Of a DNA stretch of 64,000 bases, positions 28,058-37,408 are shown one piece after another (the stretch's first letter is position 1; every line of letters begins with the position of its first letter). Origin of the DNA: Xanthobacter oligotrophicus (lineage in GTDB: Bacteria > Pseudomonadota > Alphaproteobacteria > Rhizobiales > Xanthobacteraceae); contig NZ_VTTL01000005.1 of assembly GCF_008364685.1 (NCBI RefSeq), positions 248,001-312,000 on the forward strand, read 5' to 3'. The translations under genes were made by a program, and so were the position numbers. The notes under the pieces were generated by a model. The model was given only the letters and a program-made list of their open reading frames with translations. It searched no databases and was not told where the DNA came from.

Positions 28058-29419
28058 ATGGCTCTGGACGATCTGGTCACCGAAGGCGCGGGTGTGGGTG
28101 CGGACGCGATCCCCAACGATCTCGACGCTTTCTGGATGCCGTTCACCTCCAACCGTTCGTTCAAGAAGCGACCGCGGCTCGTCTCCCGAGCCAAGGACAT
28201 GCACTATTACACTCCGGAAGGCCGCGCCATTCTCGACGGCTGCGCCGGGCTGTGGTGCGTCAATCCCGGCCATAACCGCGAGCCCATCGTGGAGGCCATC
28301 CGCCAGGCGGCCACCGAGGTGGATTTCGCCCCCACCTTCCAGTACGGCCACCCGCAGGCCTTCCGTCTCGCCAGCCGTATCGCGGACCTCGCGCCGGGCG
28401 ATCTCGACCACGTGTTCTTCTGCAATTCCGGCTCGGAGGCGGTGGACACCGCGCTGAAGATCGCGCTCGCCTATCACCAGACCACGGGCGCCGGCACCCG
28501 CACCCGCCTCATCGGCCGCGAGCGCGGCTATCACGGGGTCGGCTTCGGCGGCATCTCGGTGGGCGGCATCGTGTCGAACCGCCGCACCTTCGGCACCATG
28601 CTCACCGGCGTCGATCACCTGCGCTCCACCTATGACCGCGAGCACCAGGCCTTCACCAAGGGCGAGCCGGATTACGGCGCGCACTTCGCCGACGAGTTGG
28701 AACGCATCGTCGCCCTGCACGACGCCTCCACCATCGCCTCGGTGATCGTGGAGCCCATGGGCGGCTCCACCGGCGTGCTGCCCACGCCCAAGGGCTATCT
28801 GAAGCGGCTGCGCGAGATCTGCGACAAGCATGGCATCCTGCTCATCTTCGACGAGGTCATCACCGGCTTCGGCCGGCTGGGCCATGCCTTCGCTGCCGAG
28901 CGCTATGGCGTGGTGCCGGACATGATCACCTTCGCCAAGGGCATCACCGCGGGCGCCGTGCCCATGGGCGGCGTGCTGGTGCGCAAGGGCATCCACGATG
29001 CCTTCATGAAGGGGCCGGAGCACGTGGTGGAGCTGTTCCACGGCTACACCTATTCGGCCCATCCTCTGGCCTGCGCGGCGGGCCTTGCCACCCTCGACCT
29101 CTACGCCAAGGAGCACACCTTCACCCATGCCCGCGCGCTGGAGCCGTTCTTCGCCGACGCGATCATGAGCCTGAAGGACAAGTCCGGCGTGCTCGACATC
29201 CGCACCGTGGGCATCACCGGCGCCGTGGACCTCGCCCCGAAGGACGGCGCGCCGGGCCTGAAGGGCTACGAGGCGCTGGAGCGAGCCTTCCATGAGGAAG
29301 GCCTGATGATGCGCATCGCCGGCGACACGCTGGTGGTGACGCCGCCGCTCATCATCTCCAAGGACCAGGTGGGCGAACTGGTGGAGAAGCTGGGCCGGGT
29401 CATCGAGAAGGTGGCCTGA
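28058..29419 (+). CDS. Class III aminotransferase (beta-alanine/omega-amino acid:pyruvate type)
   Basis: 453-residue PLP enzyme. Features of omega-amino acid:pyruvate transaminases: FWMPFTSNRSFKKRPRLVSR near the N-terminus, LDGCAGLWCVNPGHN, the PLP-phosphate segment CNSGSEAVDTALKIA, LIGRERGYHGVGFGG, LIFDEVITGFGRLG with the pyridine-nitrogen Asp, and the Schiff-base Lys in MITFAKGITAGAVPMG (about residue 288). Expected to move amino groups from beta-alanine or other omega-amines to pyruvate in the cytosol. Strong ribosome site before ATG 28058. It ends near a palindrome at 29453-29481. Substrate within the family not resolvable. Confidence 0.92.
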   Translation: MALDDLVTEGAGVGADAIPNDLDAFWMPFTSNRSFKKRPRLVSRAKDMHYYTPEGRAILDGCAGLWCVNPGHNREPIVEAIRQAATEVDFAPTFQYGHPQAFRLASRIADLAPGDLDHVFFCNSGSEAVDTALKIALAYHQTTGAGTRTRLIGRERGYHGVGFGGISVGGIVSNRRTFGTMLTGVDHLRSTYDREHQAFTKGEPDYGAHFADELERIVALHDASTIASVIVEPMGGSTGVLPTPKGYLKRLREICDKHGILLIFDEVITGFGRLGHAFAAERYGVVPDMITFAKGITAGAVPMGGVLVRKGIHDAFMKGPEHVVELFHGYTYSAHPLACAAGLATLDLYAKEHTFTHARALEPFFADAIMSLKDKSGVLDIRTVGITGAVDLAPKDGAPGLKGYEALERAFHEEGLMMRIAGDTLVVTPPLIISKDQVGELVEKLGRVIEKVA

Positions 29420-29452
29420 GCCTGCGCCGACGCACCGGCCTCCTTTAAAACA

Positions 29453-29481
29453 GTCATGCCCCGGACAGGCCGGGGCATGAC
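29453..29481. terminator. REP-like hairpin between convergent genes
   Basis: 12-bp arms GTCATGCCCCGG (29453-29464) and CCGGGGCATGAC (29470-29481) with a 5-nt loop, 34 nt after the aminotransferase stop. The GTCATG...CATGAC edges recall the repeat at 35961-36068. It likely acts as a transcript end for both flanking genes; an AAAACAG stretch lies on its 5' side. Confidence 0.65.
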
Positions 29482-29533
29482 AGGTTCAGTGGAGGCTGGC
29501 GCGGATGCCGCCCGCCCGGACCCCTGCGGAGGG

Positions 29534-29686
29534 TCAGAGCCGTCCCGTGAGCGCCAGCACGATCACGATGATCAGCAGCACGCCGACGATGCCACCGGGC
29601 CCATAGCCCCAGCCGGAGCTGTAGCCCCATCGCGGCAGCGCGCCGATGAGCAGCAGCACGAGGATGATAATCAGAATAGTGGACAT
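29534..29686 (-). CDS. DUF3309-type small membrane protein
   Basis: 50-residue peptide translated from the minus strand: MSTILIIILVLLLIGALPRW, then a Gly/Tyr/Ser-rich centre (GYSSGWGYGPGG) and a second hydrophobic stretch IVGVLLIIVIVLALTGRL. This pattern, two short transmembrane helices around a W-x-YG/GYGPSG motif, is typical of DUF3309 proteins widespread in proteobacteria and often stress-induced. GGGAGG lies upstream of the ATG (29691-29700). Function unknown. Confidence 0.88.
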   Translation of the reverse strand: MSTILIIILVLLLIGALPRWGYSSGWGYGPGGIVGVLLIIVIVLALTGRL

Positions 29687-29777
29687 GGACGGCCTCCCTT
29701 ATCGATCGGCGGAGCTTCGTCTCACCTCTCGCCGATGATAACGCCAGCCTGACCGTGGAGTTCCCGCTTGGTTCTTT

Positions 29778-31625
29778 TCAGAGTGGTGCGGTGGCCTGCG
29801 TCAGCCACTCCCGCTCCACCTCGTCGAGGTCGCCGGCCAGCGCCTCCGCCACCAGAGCGTGATAGGCGTCCACCTGCTCCCGCTCGGCGCCATCCAGCAG
29901 GCTGAGGTCGATGAGCCGCCGGTCGTAGGGCACCAGCGTCAGGGTCGAGAAGCCGAGGCAGGGCTTCTCCGCGCCCTCCACGCCGCGCCGCTCCACCAAA
30001 ATCAGGTTCTCGATGCGGATGCCGTAGGCTCCCGTGCGGTAATATCCCGGCTCGTTGGAGAGGATCATACCCTCAGCCAGCGCCAGGTGCCCGAGCTGGG
30101 AAATGCGCGCCGGGCCTTCATGCACCGAGAGGCCGGCGCCCACGCCATGGCCGGTGCCGTGGTCGAAATCCAGCCCCGCCGCCCACAGATATTGCCGCGC
30201 CAGCGGATCGAGCTGGGCGCCGTTGATGCCGTCCGGAAACACCGCCCGGCTCAGGGCCAGATGACCCTTCAGCACCAGCGTGTAGTGGCGGCGCATCTCG
30301 GCCGTCGGCGTGCCCACGGCGAGGGTGCGGGTGATGTCGGTGGTGCCGTCCGGGTATTGCGCACCGGAATCCAGCAGGAACAGCTCGCCGGGATGAATGG
30401 ACCGGTTGGTCTTGCGGGTGACGCGATAATGCACGATGGCGCCGTTCTCCCCCGCGCCCGCGATGGTGGGGAAGGAGACATCGGTGAGGTTGCCGGTGCC
30501 GCGCCGGAAGGTTTCCAGCGCCTCCACCGCCTCGATCTCGGTGAGATGGCCCTTCGGCGCCTCGGCGTCGAACCAGGCCAGGAAACGCACCAGCGCGAGG
30601 CCGTCGCGCACATGGGCGGCGCGCATGCCGGCGATCTCGGCCGGGTTCTTGGAGGCTTTTAGCAAAGCGATGGGGTCGGTGCCCTTGTCCACCGTGCCAC
30701 CCGCCGCCTCGATGAGGCCGGCCAGCCGCACCGGGGCGGTCGCCTGATCCAGCCGGACCTTGCGGTCCTTGGCGAAGGCGGCGAGCACCGTGTCGAGGTC
30801 CCCGGTGCCGTGGAGGCGCGCATGCCCGGCCAGCGCCGCGCGGACCTCGTGGGAGAGCTTCAGCGGTTCGAGGAACAGCTCCGGCAGGCCCTCGCGCGGC
30901 ACGATGCACCAAGCCAGCGGCAGGGGCGTGTGGGCCACGTCGCCGCCGCGCATGTTGAACAGCCAGGCCGCGCCGTGAGGATCGGAGATCAGTGCCCCGT
31001 CGAGCTTAGCTTCGGTGAGCTTCTCCTGCACGCGCCGGAGCTTGGCCGCCGTGTCCTCGCCGGCCACGGAGAGGTCGAGCAGCCGCACCGGCGCGCGGGG
31101 CGGCTCCGGTCGGTCGGGCCAGATGGCGGTGAAGGGATCGGCCTCCAGCGGCACGAGGATGCCGCCGGCCGCCCCCACCGCCTTGGCCAGCCGGTCGCGA
31201 CCGTCGATGGTGGTGCGCCAGGGGTCGTAGGCCAGCCGCGCGCCACGGCGGAGGTTCGCTTCCACCCATGCATCTGGCCGCGTCTGGGACAGCGGCACCA
31301 CGGTGAAGGCGCCCGTGTCCACCTGGGCCGGAGCCTGGAGGGTATAGCGCCCATCCACGAACAGGGCGGCGGTGTCCTCAAGCACGATCACCGTGCCGGC
31401 CGAGCCGGTGAAGCCGGTGAGGAAGGCGAGGCGCTCCTCGCAGGGCGGCACATATTCGTTCTGGTGGGCGTCGGCGCGCGGCACCACATAGCCGTCGACG
31501 TTCAGCCGGGCGAGTTCCGCCCGGAGCGCGGCGAGGCGGGCCGGACCGGCCGCGCCGTCGGCGAGGTCGTCGAAGGTCTGGAACACGGCCTTGAAGGCGT
31601 GGGGGGTCTTGTGGTGCACGGTCAT
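29778..31625 (-). CDS. M24B family Xaa-Pro aminopeptidase
   Basis: 615 residues. Two creatinase-like N-terminal domains (about 1-310; VDGYVVPRADAHQNEYVP, ERLAFLTGFTGSAGT) precede the pita-bread metallopeptidase domain. All five dinuclear metal ligands are visible: LDSGAQYPDGTTDITRT (two Asp), GTGHGVGAGLSVHEGP (His), SNEPGYY (Glu) and IRIENL (Glu). It removes N-terminal residues preceding proline. ATG 31625 (MTVHHKTPHAFKAVFQTFDD) is chosen; an in-frame ATG at 31670 would add a Pro/Ala-rich 15-residue extension and cannot be excluded. Confidence 0.93.
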   Translation of the reverse strand: MTVHHKTPHAFKAVFQTFDDLADGAAGPARLAALRAELARLNVDGYVVPRADAHQNEYVPPCEERLAFLTGFTGSAGTVIVLEDTAALFVDGRYTLQAPAQVDTGAFTVVPLSQTRPDAWVEANLRRGARLAYDPWRTTIDGRDRLAKAVGAAGGILVPLEADPFTAIWPDRPEPPRAPVRLLDLSVAGEDTAAKLRRVQEKLTEAKLDGALISDPHGAAWLFNMRGGDVAHTPLPLAWCIVPREGLPELFLEPLKLSHEVRAALAGHARLHGTGDLDTVLAAFAKDRKVRLDQATAPVRLAGLIEAAGGTVDKGTDPIALLKASKNPAEIAGMRAAHVRDGLALVRFLAWFDAEAPKGHLTEIEAVEALETFRRGTGNLTDVSFPTIAGAGENGAIVHYRVTRKTNRSIHPGELFLLDSGAQYPDGTTDITRTLAVGTPTAEMRRHYTLVLKGHLALSRAVFPDGINGAQLDPLARQYLWAAGLDFDHGTGHGVGAGLSVHEGPARISQLGHLALAEGMILSNEPGYYRTGAYGIRIENLILVERRGVEGAEKPCLGFSTLTLVPYDRRLIDLSLLDGAEREQVDAYHALVAEALAGDLDEVEREWLTQATAPL

Positions 31626-31793
31626 GGGCGGGGCGGCCGGAGCTGGGGATAAGGATATCGCGCCAACCATAGAGCCATATCAGGCGCATTGGGTACCGTT
31701 TCGCGGCACGCGGGGGCACCTGCTCCAGACGGTGGGTATTTCGTGCAACGCCCTTGATGGGGGAGGGCGCCTGCGATTATGGTCGCCCGGCGC

Positions 31794-31868
31794 GCGGGCG
31801 TAGTTCAGTGGTAGAACGACAGCTTCCCAAGCTGTATGTCGTGGGTTCGATTCCCATCGCCCGCTCCA
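31794..31868 (+). tRNA. tRNA-Gly (anticodon CCC)
   Basis: 75-nt cloverleaf with encoded CCA. Acceptor GCGGGCG/CGCCCGC, D arm AGTTCAGTGGTAGAAC, anticodon stem ACAGC/GCTGT around loop TTCCCAA (anticodon CCC), and T arm GTGGG-TTCGATT-CCCAT. Reads GGG codons. Confidence 0.97.
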
Positions 31869-31895
31869 TCCTTCTTTATTGAGCGCTTCGCAGCC

Positions 31896-34538
31896 CTACC
31901 GCCCCTCGCGGATGGCGAGGCGCGTCGCCTCCACGCCGCGATAGGCGGAGGCGCGGCAGCTCAGGATCACCACCTGCATGCGGGTGGCCGCCTCGGCGAG
32001 GATCTCCATCATGGTGTCGAAGCGGTCGTCGTCGGCGAAGACGAGGGCGTCGTCGAGCACGAGGGAGGCCGGCTTGCCCTTGGCGATCAGCAGGTCGGCG
32101 AAGGCGATGCGGGTGAGGATGGCGATCTGTTCCTGCGTGCCCTTGCTGAGCAGGTCCGCCGCCTCTTCGCGCCCGCCGCGGCTCAGCGCCTCGGGCCGCA
32201 GGGTCTCGCCGAAGGCCAGGCTCGCATTGGGCAGCAGCCGGCGCACATAGGGCTCGATGCGGCGTGTGACCGGCTCCAGATAGCGCCGCGCGGCCTCCTG
32301 CTGGGTCTCCCTCAGCACCTTGAGGAGGAGCGCCAGCGTGTCCGCCTCCTGCTTCAGGCGCTGGAAGGCGGCCTCGGCGGCGCCCGCCTCCTCGGTCGCG
32401 GCGGCGGCGCGGCTCGCGGGGCCTTCGCCGCCCAGAGTCTTGGCCTGCTCCTCCAGCCGCGCCACCTCGCCGGCGAGGGCCGGCAGCTGGCCCTGCAGGG
32501 TCTCGCGGCGCTTGCGCAACGCGTCGCGCTTGCGCACGAGGGTCGCCTCGTCCAGCACTTCGGCGGCGCGATGGGCCGCCTCGCGATCCATGAGGGCTCG
32601 GCCCTCGGCAGTCCGCGCGGTGTCGAGCGCGGCAGCGAGGTCGGCGTCCGCGAGATCAGCCGTTTCGGCGGCGAGGTCGTCGGCCCGCCGGAACCGGTCG
32701 CCCTCGGTCCGTTCCAGGGCGGTGGCGAGGGCCATTTCCCGCAGTTGCGCCGCCTTCAGCCCGTCCAGCATGGCCTCGCGCCGGGCCGCCGCCTCGGTCT
32801 CGGCGGTGCGCAGGCCGCGGGTGCGGGTCTCAAGATCGGCAAGGCCCACTGGCGCTTCCTTCGCTTCCGGCGCCGGAGGGGTGAGGCCGGCCAGCGCACC
32901 GCGCAGCGGGTCAAGGCCCGCCGGGATGCCGAGGGCGGCATCGGCCGGGCATTCGGCCTTGAGCCGCGTGCGCAGCCCCAGCAGCTCCGCCTCGTCTATG
33001 GCCCGCGCCCGCGCCGCCGTGCGCGCCGCCGCTGGCGTAGGATGGCCGGACGCGGCGAGGAAGTCGGCGAGCTTGCGCTGGGCATTTTCAAGCCCGGCGA
33101 GGGCCGGAGCGCCGCTCGCGGGCGGGGTGAGGGTGAAGGTGCCGACGCCGGGGATGGCGAGCACTATGGGGCGGGTGAGGCGCACCGTCGTCCCATCGGC
33201 GAGGGGGCCGCCGTCCATGAGGATGGTCGGCGCGCCGGGCTCCAGCGCCACCTGCAAGGTGGCGGCGCCCGCTTCCACCGCGGCGCGGGCGGCGCCGACG
33301 GCGTCTTCCAGTTGGCGCAGGCGGTTCATCGCCGCCTCGTCCATACGCTCGGCGGCGATGCGGGCTTCGCGGACGCGGATGTCGCCGGCCAGCGCCTCGG
33401 CCTGCTCCAGCCGGGCGAAGGCGGCGACGAGCATGCGGCGGCGCTCGGCGGCATCGCGCTCGGTGCGGGCGGTGTCGCGCGCGTCCTCGGCGGCGCGCAG
33501 CTCGGTGCGGGCGCGCTCCAGGGCGGCGGCGGCGTCTTGCTCGGCGGTCCGGGCGCGGGCCATGGTTTCGGCGTGGGCGGCGACATCGTCGGCGGCCTTG
33601 CGAGCCGCCGTCTCGGCTCTGGTGAGGGCGTCGCGCATTTGCGCGCGGGTGGTCGTGCGGGTTTCCAGCGCGGTGCGCTCGCCGGAGGCCCGTTGCAGGG
33701 CGAGGTCGGCGATGCGCAGCGCCTGACCCGCCTGCTTGGCGCGGTCTATGTCCTCGCCGAGCCGTTTCAGATCGTCGTCGATCTCCGGATTTTCCATGTC
33801 GCGGACGAGGCGGCGCTGGTCGTTGCGCTTGCCCTCCAGCCGTTCCAGCAGGCCCTCGAACTGGGTGAGTTCGCGCTGGGCCTCCTCGGCCCCGACGCGG
33901 GCGGCATCGGCCGCCTCCTGCGCCTGCTTCAGGCGGCCGGTGGCGCGGCCGGTGGCGGTGTAGAAATCGGCGAGGCTCTTTTCCACCTGCAGGACCACGG
34001 CCTTTGCCCGCCGCCCGCCGGTCACCGCGCCCACCTCGCTCGCCAGCGCTTCTTCCAGCGAACGCCGGGCGCTCTCGGCGGGAGCGCTGAGCTGGAACGA
34101 TAGGCCCTGTTCCACCCACAGCAGGCCGAGGGCGCCGCGGCTGTCCTCATCTGCACCGCGATTGCCGGCGCGGTTGAAGCCGAGCAGCGCCTGGAGCTTT
34201 TCCTCCGCCGCATCCGAGGAGAAGCGTCCGTCCGGCCCCTCCAGCGTCACCTGCGGCGCGGCCAGGAAGCGCTTCGACAGGCGCCATTCCCCGCCGCCTA
34301 CGTCGAAGGCGAGATCCACCGTGGGCGCCACCTCGTCGCCCTGGGGGCGGAAGGAGCGGATGCGGTCGCTCTTGGCGCTGTGACGCTCGAACAGGGCCGC
34401 GCGCAGGGCGTCGAGCACGGTGGACTTGCCGGTCTCGTTGGGCTCGCAGACGAGGTTGAGGCCGTCGGCGAAGCCCTCCAGCACCACGGGGGCGCGGAAC
34501 TTGCGGAAATTCTCGATGGTCAGGCGGCGGATGCGCAT
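31896..34538 (-). CDS. SbcC/YhaN-like AAA ATPase with long coiled coil
   Basis: 880 residues of the Rad50/SbcC-like class. N-terminal MRIRRLTIENFRKFRAP and Walker A CEPNETGKSTVLDALRAALF (about residues 31-50). A long Ala/Glu/Arg-rich helical middle (about 170-740) is interrupted near 400-560 by a globular part. C-terminal signature LSKGTQEQIAILTRIAFADL and Walker B SLVLDDALVFADDDRFD follow. It should form a DNA end-processing complex with the metallophosphoesterase encoded just upstream: the ATG here overlaps that gene's TGA (ATGA). Smaller than classic SbcC (over 1000 residues), closer to YhaN. Role in double-strand break or hairpin processing is inferred. Confidence 0.88.
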   Translation of the reverse strand: MRIRRLTIENFRKFRAPVVLEGFADGLNLVCEPNETGKSTVLDALRAALFERHSAKSDRIRSFRPQGDEVAPTVDLAFDVGGGEWRLSKRFLAAPQVTLEGPDGRFSSDAAEEKLQALLGFNRAGNRGADEDSRGALGLLWVEQGLSFQLSAPAESARRSLEEALASEVGAVTGGRRAKAVVLQVEKSLADFYTATGRATGRLKQAQEAADAARVGAEEAQRELTQFEGLLERLEGKRNDQRRLVRDMENPEIDDDLKRLGEDIDRAKQAGQALRIADLALQRASGERTALETRTTTRAQMRDALTRAETAARKAADDVAAHAETMARARTAEQDAAAALERARTELRAAEDARDTARTERDAAERRRMLVAAFARLEQAEALAGDIRVREARIAAERMDEAAMNRLRQLEDAVGAARAAVEAGAATLQVALEPGAPTILMDGGPLADGTTVRLTRPIVLAIPGVGTFTLTPPASGAPALAGLENAQRKLADFLAASGHPTPAAARTAARARAIDEAELLGLRTRLKAECPADAALGIPAGLDPLRGALAGLTPPAPEAKEAPVGLADLETRTRGLRTAETEAAARREAMLDGLKAAQLREMALATALERTEGDRFRRADDLAAETADLADADLAAALDTARTAEGRALMDREAAHRAAEVLDEATLVRKRDALRKRRETLQGQLPALAGEVARLEEQAKTLGGEGPASRAAAATEEAGAAEAAFQRLKQEADTLALLLKVLRETQQEAARRYLEPVTRRIEPYVRRLLPNASLAFGETLRPEALSRGGREEAADLLSKGTQEQIAILTRIAFADLLIAKGKPASLVLDDALVFADDDRFDTMMEILAEAATRMQVVILSCRASAYRGVEATRLAIREGR

Positions 34539-35659
34539 CAGGCCTCTCCCGGCCGCTGGGCCCGATGGTGCTCCACGTAAAGCCGCTCCAGCGCGGCACT
34601 GGCGAGGCGGCCCTCGGCGCCGCCTTCGGCCGCCAGGGCATTGAGGCGCTCGGCGGCGGCGCGCAGGTCGCCGAAGGCGTCGATCTCGGCAAGGTCGGTG
34701 TCGGTGGGGCGGGTGACGAGGCCGCCGAGGTCGAGGTCCAGCCAGCGCAGTTCGTGGGCGAGGGCGTCCTCCAGCCGGCGGCGCACCGCCACCTTGTCGC
34801 CGAGGGAGACAAGGCCGCTCAAGTGTAGCCGCGCCACCACGTCCTGCAGCGCCCGTTCGGGGGCGAGGCCCGCCAGGAGGGCGTCGAGATCAGAGGCGGC
34901 GGCGAGGCTCCAGTCGGCCTCGATCCAGTGGTGGCGGCCGATGGCAAGGTCGGTGACCTGCGGCGGCGCGCCGGGGCCGGCCAGCTCCACCAGCAGCGCG
35001 AGGCCGGTGGCCTCGCGGCCGAAATCGTCGGGCTCCGGCGTGCCGCTGTAATGGGTGCGCTCGTCGATCCGCAGACGCCCGTGCCAGTCGCCCAGCGCCA
35101 GATAGGCGAGGCCGGCGCGGCGGGCGCGGTCGGGGGCGAGCAGGTTGGTATCGGGATCGGAGCCGAAGGCCTGTACCGAGCCATGGGCCAGCCCGATGCG
35201 CAGCGCGCCGGGCGCTGTTTCCGCCGTGTCGAACCACGCGGTGGGGTCGGACAGGCTGCGCTTGTGGGTGAGCGGGGCCGGCAGCAGCACGGCGCTTTCG
35301 CCGATGGCGATGGGCTCGGCGGCGATGGCGGCGATGACGTTGGGCGGCGTCTCGGCCTTGAGGCGGGTCCACAGGCCGTCGGCGCGCAGGGGATCGTGGT
35401 TGCCGGGCAGCAGCACCCACGTGACGTTCGCCGCCTGCCGCATGCGCGAAAGCGCCTGCCGGTAGACGCGGTCACCGGGCTCGGCGCTGTCGAACACGTC
35501 GCCGGCCACCAGCACCAGCGGCGCGTCGTTGGCCTGCGCGGCGCGGGCGAGGGTGTCGATGGCGCCGAGGCGAGCTTCCTGCAGGGCCGCGCGGGCCTCT
35601 TCCGGCGCGCGCCCGAAGGGCTTGCCCAGCTGCCAGTCCGAGGTGTGGATGAAACGCAT
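34538..35659 (-). CDS. SbcD/YhaO-like metallophosphoesterase (DNA exonuclease)
   Basis: 373 residues, MRFIHTSDWQLGKPFG. Calcineurin-type metal motifs are present in order: SDWQLGK (Asp/His variant), VLVAGDVFDSAEPGD, LLPGNHDPLRADG, and the later GLAHGSV and LGDWHGRLR. The C-terminal third (about 270-373) is probably the partner-binding region. Starts at ATG 35659 after GGAGGG; the frame is open to 35788 without homology. It forms a two-gene unit with the following ATPase through a 4-nt stop/start overlap, as in sbcDC operons. Confidence 0.9.
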   Translation of the reverse strand: MRFIHTSDWQLGKPFGRAPEEARAALQEARLGAIDTLARAAQANDAPLVLVAGDVFDSAEPGDRVYRQALSRMRQAANVTWVLLPGNHDPLRADGLWTRLKAETPPNVIAAIAAEPIAIGESAVLLPAPLTHKRSLSDPTAWFDTAETAPGALRIGLAHGSVQAFGSDPDTNLLAPDRARRAGLAYLALGDWHGRLRIDERTHYSGTPEPDDFGREATGLALLVELAGPGAPPQVTDLAIGRHHWIEADWSLAAASDLDALLAGLAPERALQDVVARLHLSGLVSLGDKVAVRRRLEDALAHELRWLDLDLGGLVTRPTDTDLAEIDAFGDLRAAAERLNALAAEGGAEGRLASAALERLYVEHHRAQRPGEA

Positions 35660-36142
35660 GCGGCCCTCCCGGGCCGGGAGCTTAGACGCCCGCGCCGCCG
35701 GCAAGGCAAGGCCGGCGCGGAGGGGCGCGGGAAAACTGCACGCAACACTTGCGGTTGCGCGCGATGGCGGTGGGGCCGCCTCGCCCACTCAAGGCCCGGC
35801 AGGGGGTAGGGGGCGAATCACCAGGGGTTGCATGCGAGGGAGCGTGCCGGGCAATCGGAACCGTGCAGCCCTCGCCCCGATGTACGGCGACACGCGCGGC
35901 TCCGTGCTAAAGCCTGTTTGAAATTTCGCCTGGATGGGCGCTCGTAGCGGCTTTATCACCGTCATGGCCGGGCTTGTCCCGGCCATCCACGCGGGGAGGC
36001 TGGGAGCGGCTTTCGTGCCTTGTCACAAGCGGATCAGCGTGGATGCCCGGGACAAGCCCGGCCATGACGGGGGGATTGCGGTTCCACCCTTTTGAAGGTC
36101 CAAAAGGGCGCTTACGCGATCATCAAAGCCGCCCCCCGTCCC
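35660..36142. other. Intergenic region holding a REP-like palindrome
   Basis: About 480 nt between the phosphoesterase start and the dadA stop. Besides the large inverted repeat (35961-36068), I see no gene. The promoter of the sbcDC-like pair must lie near 35670-35760. Confidence 0.55.
35961..36068. repeat. Large REP-like inverted repeat
   Basis: The left half GTCATGGCCGGGCTTGTCCC continues with GGCCATCCACGC to 35992. The right half begins GCGTGGATGCCCGGGACAAG at 36037 and ends CCCGGCCATGAC at 36068. The two are nearly perfect reverse complements across a 44-nt spacer, and each half is itself a short hairpin (GGCCGGG...CCCGGCC). Such units are a common intergenic repeat type in Rhizobiales genomes. 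No transposase is nearby. Confidence 0.85.
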
Positions 36143-37408
36143 TCAGGCTGCCTCGGCGTAGCGGGCGACGGAGAGGTCGGCGGTGTCGATGTCGGGGGCG
36201 CGGCCTCCGATGAGGTCGGCGAGCACCCGTCCGGAGCCGCAGGCCATGGTCCAGCCCAGCGTGCCGTGGCCGGTATTGGTGAAGAGGTTGTCGAGCTTCG
36301 TCGGGCCGATGATGGGCGTGCCGTCCGGCGTCATGGGCCGCAGCCCGGTCCAGAACGAGGCCCTGGCGATGTCGCCGCCGGCGGGGAACAGGTCGCCCAC
36401 CGAATAGGCGAGGGTGGCCCGGCGCGGTTCCCTGAGACTCAGGTCGAAGCCCGCCAGCTCTGCCGTTCCGCCCACGCGGATGCGCTCGCCGAGGCGGGTG
36501 ATGGCCACCTTGTAGGTCTCATCCATCACGGTGGAGCGCGGCGCCGCGTTCGGGTCCACGATGGGCAAAGTGAGGGAATAGCCCTTCACCGGATAGACCG
36601 GCAGCCTTATGCCCAAAGGCGCGAGCAGCGCCGGGGTATAGCTGCCCATGGCGGCCACATAGATGTCGGCGGTGGCGATTTCGCCCCCCGCCAGCGCCAC
36701 CCCGGTGATGCGTCCCGCCTCGTGCCGGAGCCCTTCCACGGTGACGCCATAGCGGAAGGTGACGCCTTGCCGGGCGCAGATGTCCGCAAGGTTGCGGGTG
36801 AAGATGTGGGCGTCGCCGGTCTCGTCCCCCGGCAGGCGCAGGCCGCCGACGAACTTGTCCCGCACCCGGGCGAGCGCCGGCTCGGCGCGGATGCAGCCTG
36901 AGGGGTCGAGCAGCTCGTAGCGGACCTTGTGGGCGTCGAGCACCTCGGTGTCGGAATGCACGTGGTCGAGCTGCTTCTGGGTGCGGAACAGCTGGAGCGT
37001 GCCCAGCATGCGCTCGTCATAGGCGATGCCGGTCTCGGACCTCAGGGCATCGAGGGCGTCGCGGCTGTATTCGGCGAGGGCGACCATACGCGCCTTGTTG
37101 CGGCGGTAGGCCTCCTCGGTGCAGTTGGCCAGCATCTTGGCCAGCCACAGGTAGAGCTTGGGGTCGAGGCTCGGCCACACCACCAGCGGTCGGTGGTGCA
37201 TGAGCAGCCACTTGATGGCCTTCACCGGGATGCCCGGCCCGGCCCAGGGTGCGGAATAGCCGGGCGAGACCTGCCCCGCATTGGCAAACGAGGTCTCCAT
37301 GCCCGCCGCCGGCTGGCGGTCGAGCACGGTCACCTCGTGCCCGGCCTGCGCCAGGTAATAGGCGGACGCTGTTCCCACGACACCGCTGCCGAGAATCAGA
37401 ATGCGCAT
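36143..37408 (-). CDS. dadA: D-amino acid dehydrogenase (DadA)
   Basis: 421-residue FAD enzyme oxidatively deaminating D-amino acids (D-alanine in catabolism) and feeding electrons to the respiratory chain. Rossmann [20 protein letters not shown] at the N-terminus, the DadA-typical [20 protein letters not shown] (about residues 43-62), [12 protein letters not shown] and a C-terminal [23 protein letters not shown] 37408 is the first Met with family similarity. Stands alone; no alanine racemase gene adjoins it. Confidence 0.95.
   Translation of the reverse strand: MRILILGSGVVGTASAYYLAQAGHEVTVLDRQPAAGMETSFANAGQVSPGYSAPWAGPGIPVKAIKWLLMHHRPLVVWPSLDPKLYLWLAKMLANCTEEAYRRNKARMVALAEYSRDALDALRSETGIAYDERMLGTLQLFRTQKQLDHVHSDTEVLDAHKVRYELLDPSGCIRAEPALARVRDKFVGGLRLPGDETGDAHIFTRNLADICARQGVTFRYGVTVEGLRHEAGRITGVALAGGEIATADIYVAAMGSYTPALLAPLGIRLPVYPVKGYSLTLPIVDPNAAPRSTVMDETYKVAITRLGERIRVGGTAELAGFDLSLREPRRATLAYSVGDLFPAGGDIARASFWTGLRPMTPDGTPIIGPTKLDNLFTNTGHGTLGWTMACGSGRVLADLIGGRAPDIDTADLSVARYAEAA

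Noticed and set aside
31836-34103. 755-residue plus-strand open frame opposite the YhaN-like ATPase
   Set aside because: Shadow of the real minus-strand gene, which has intact Walker A and B motifs; the plus-strand product is Gly/Ala/Arg low complexity.
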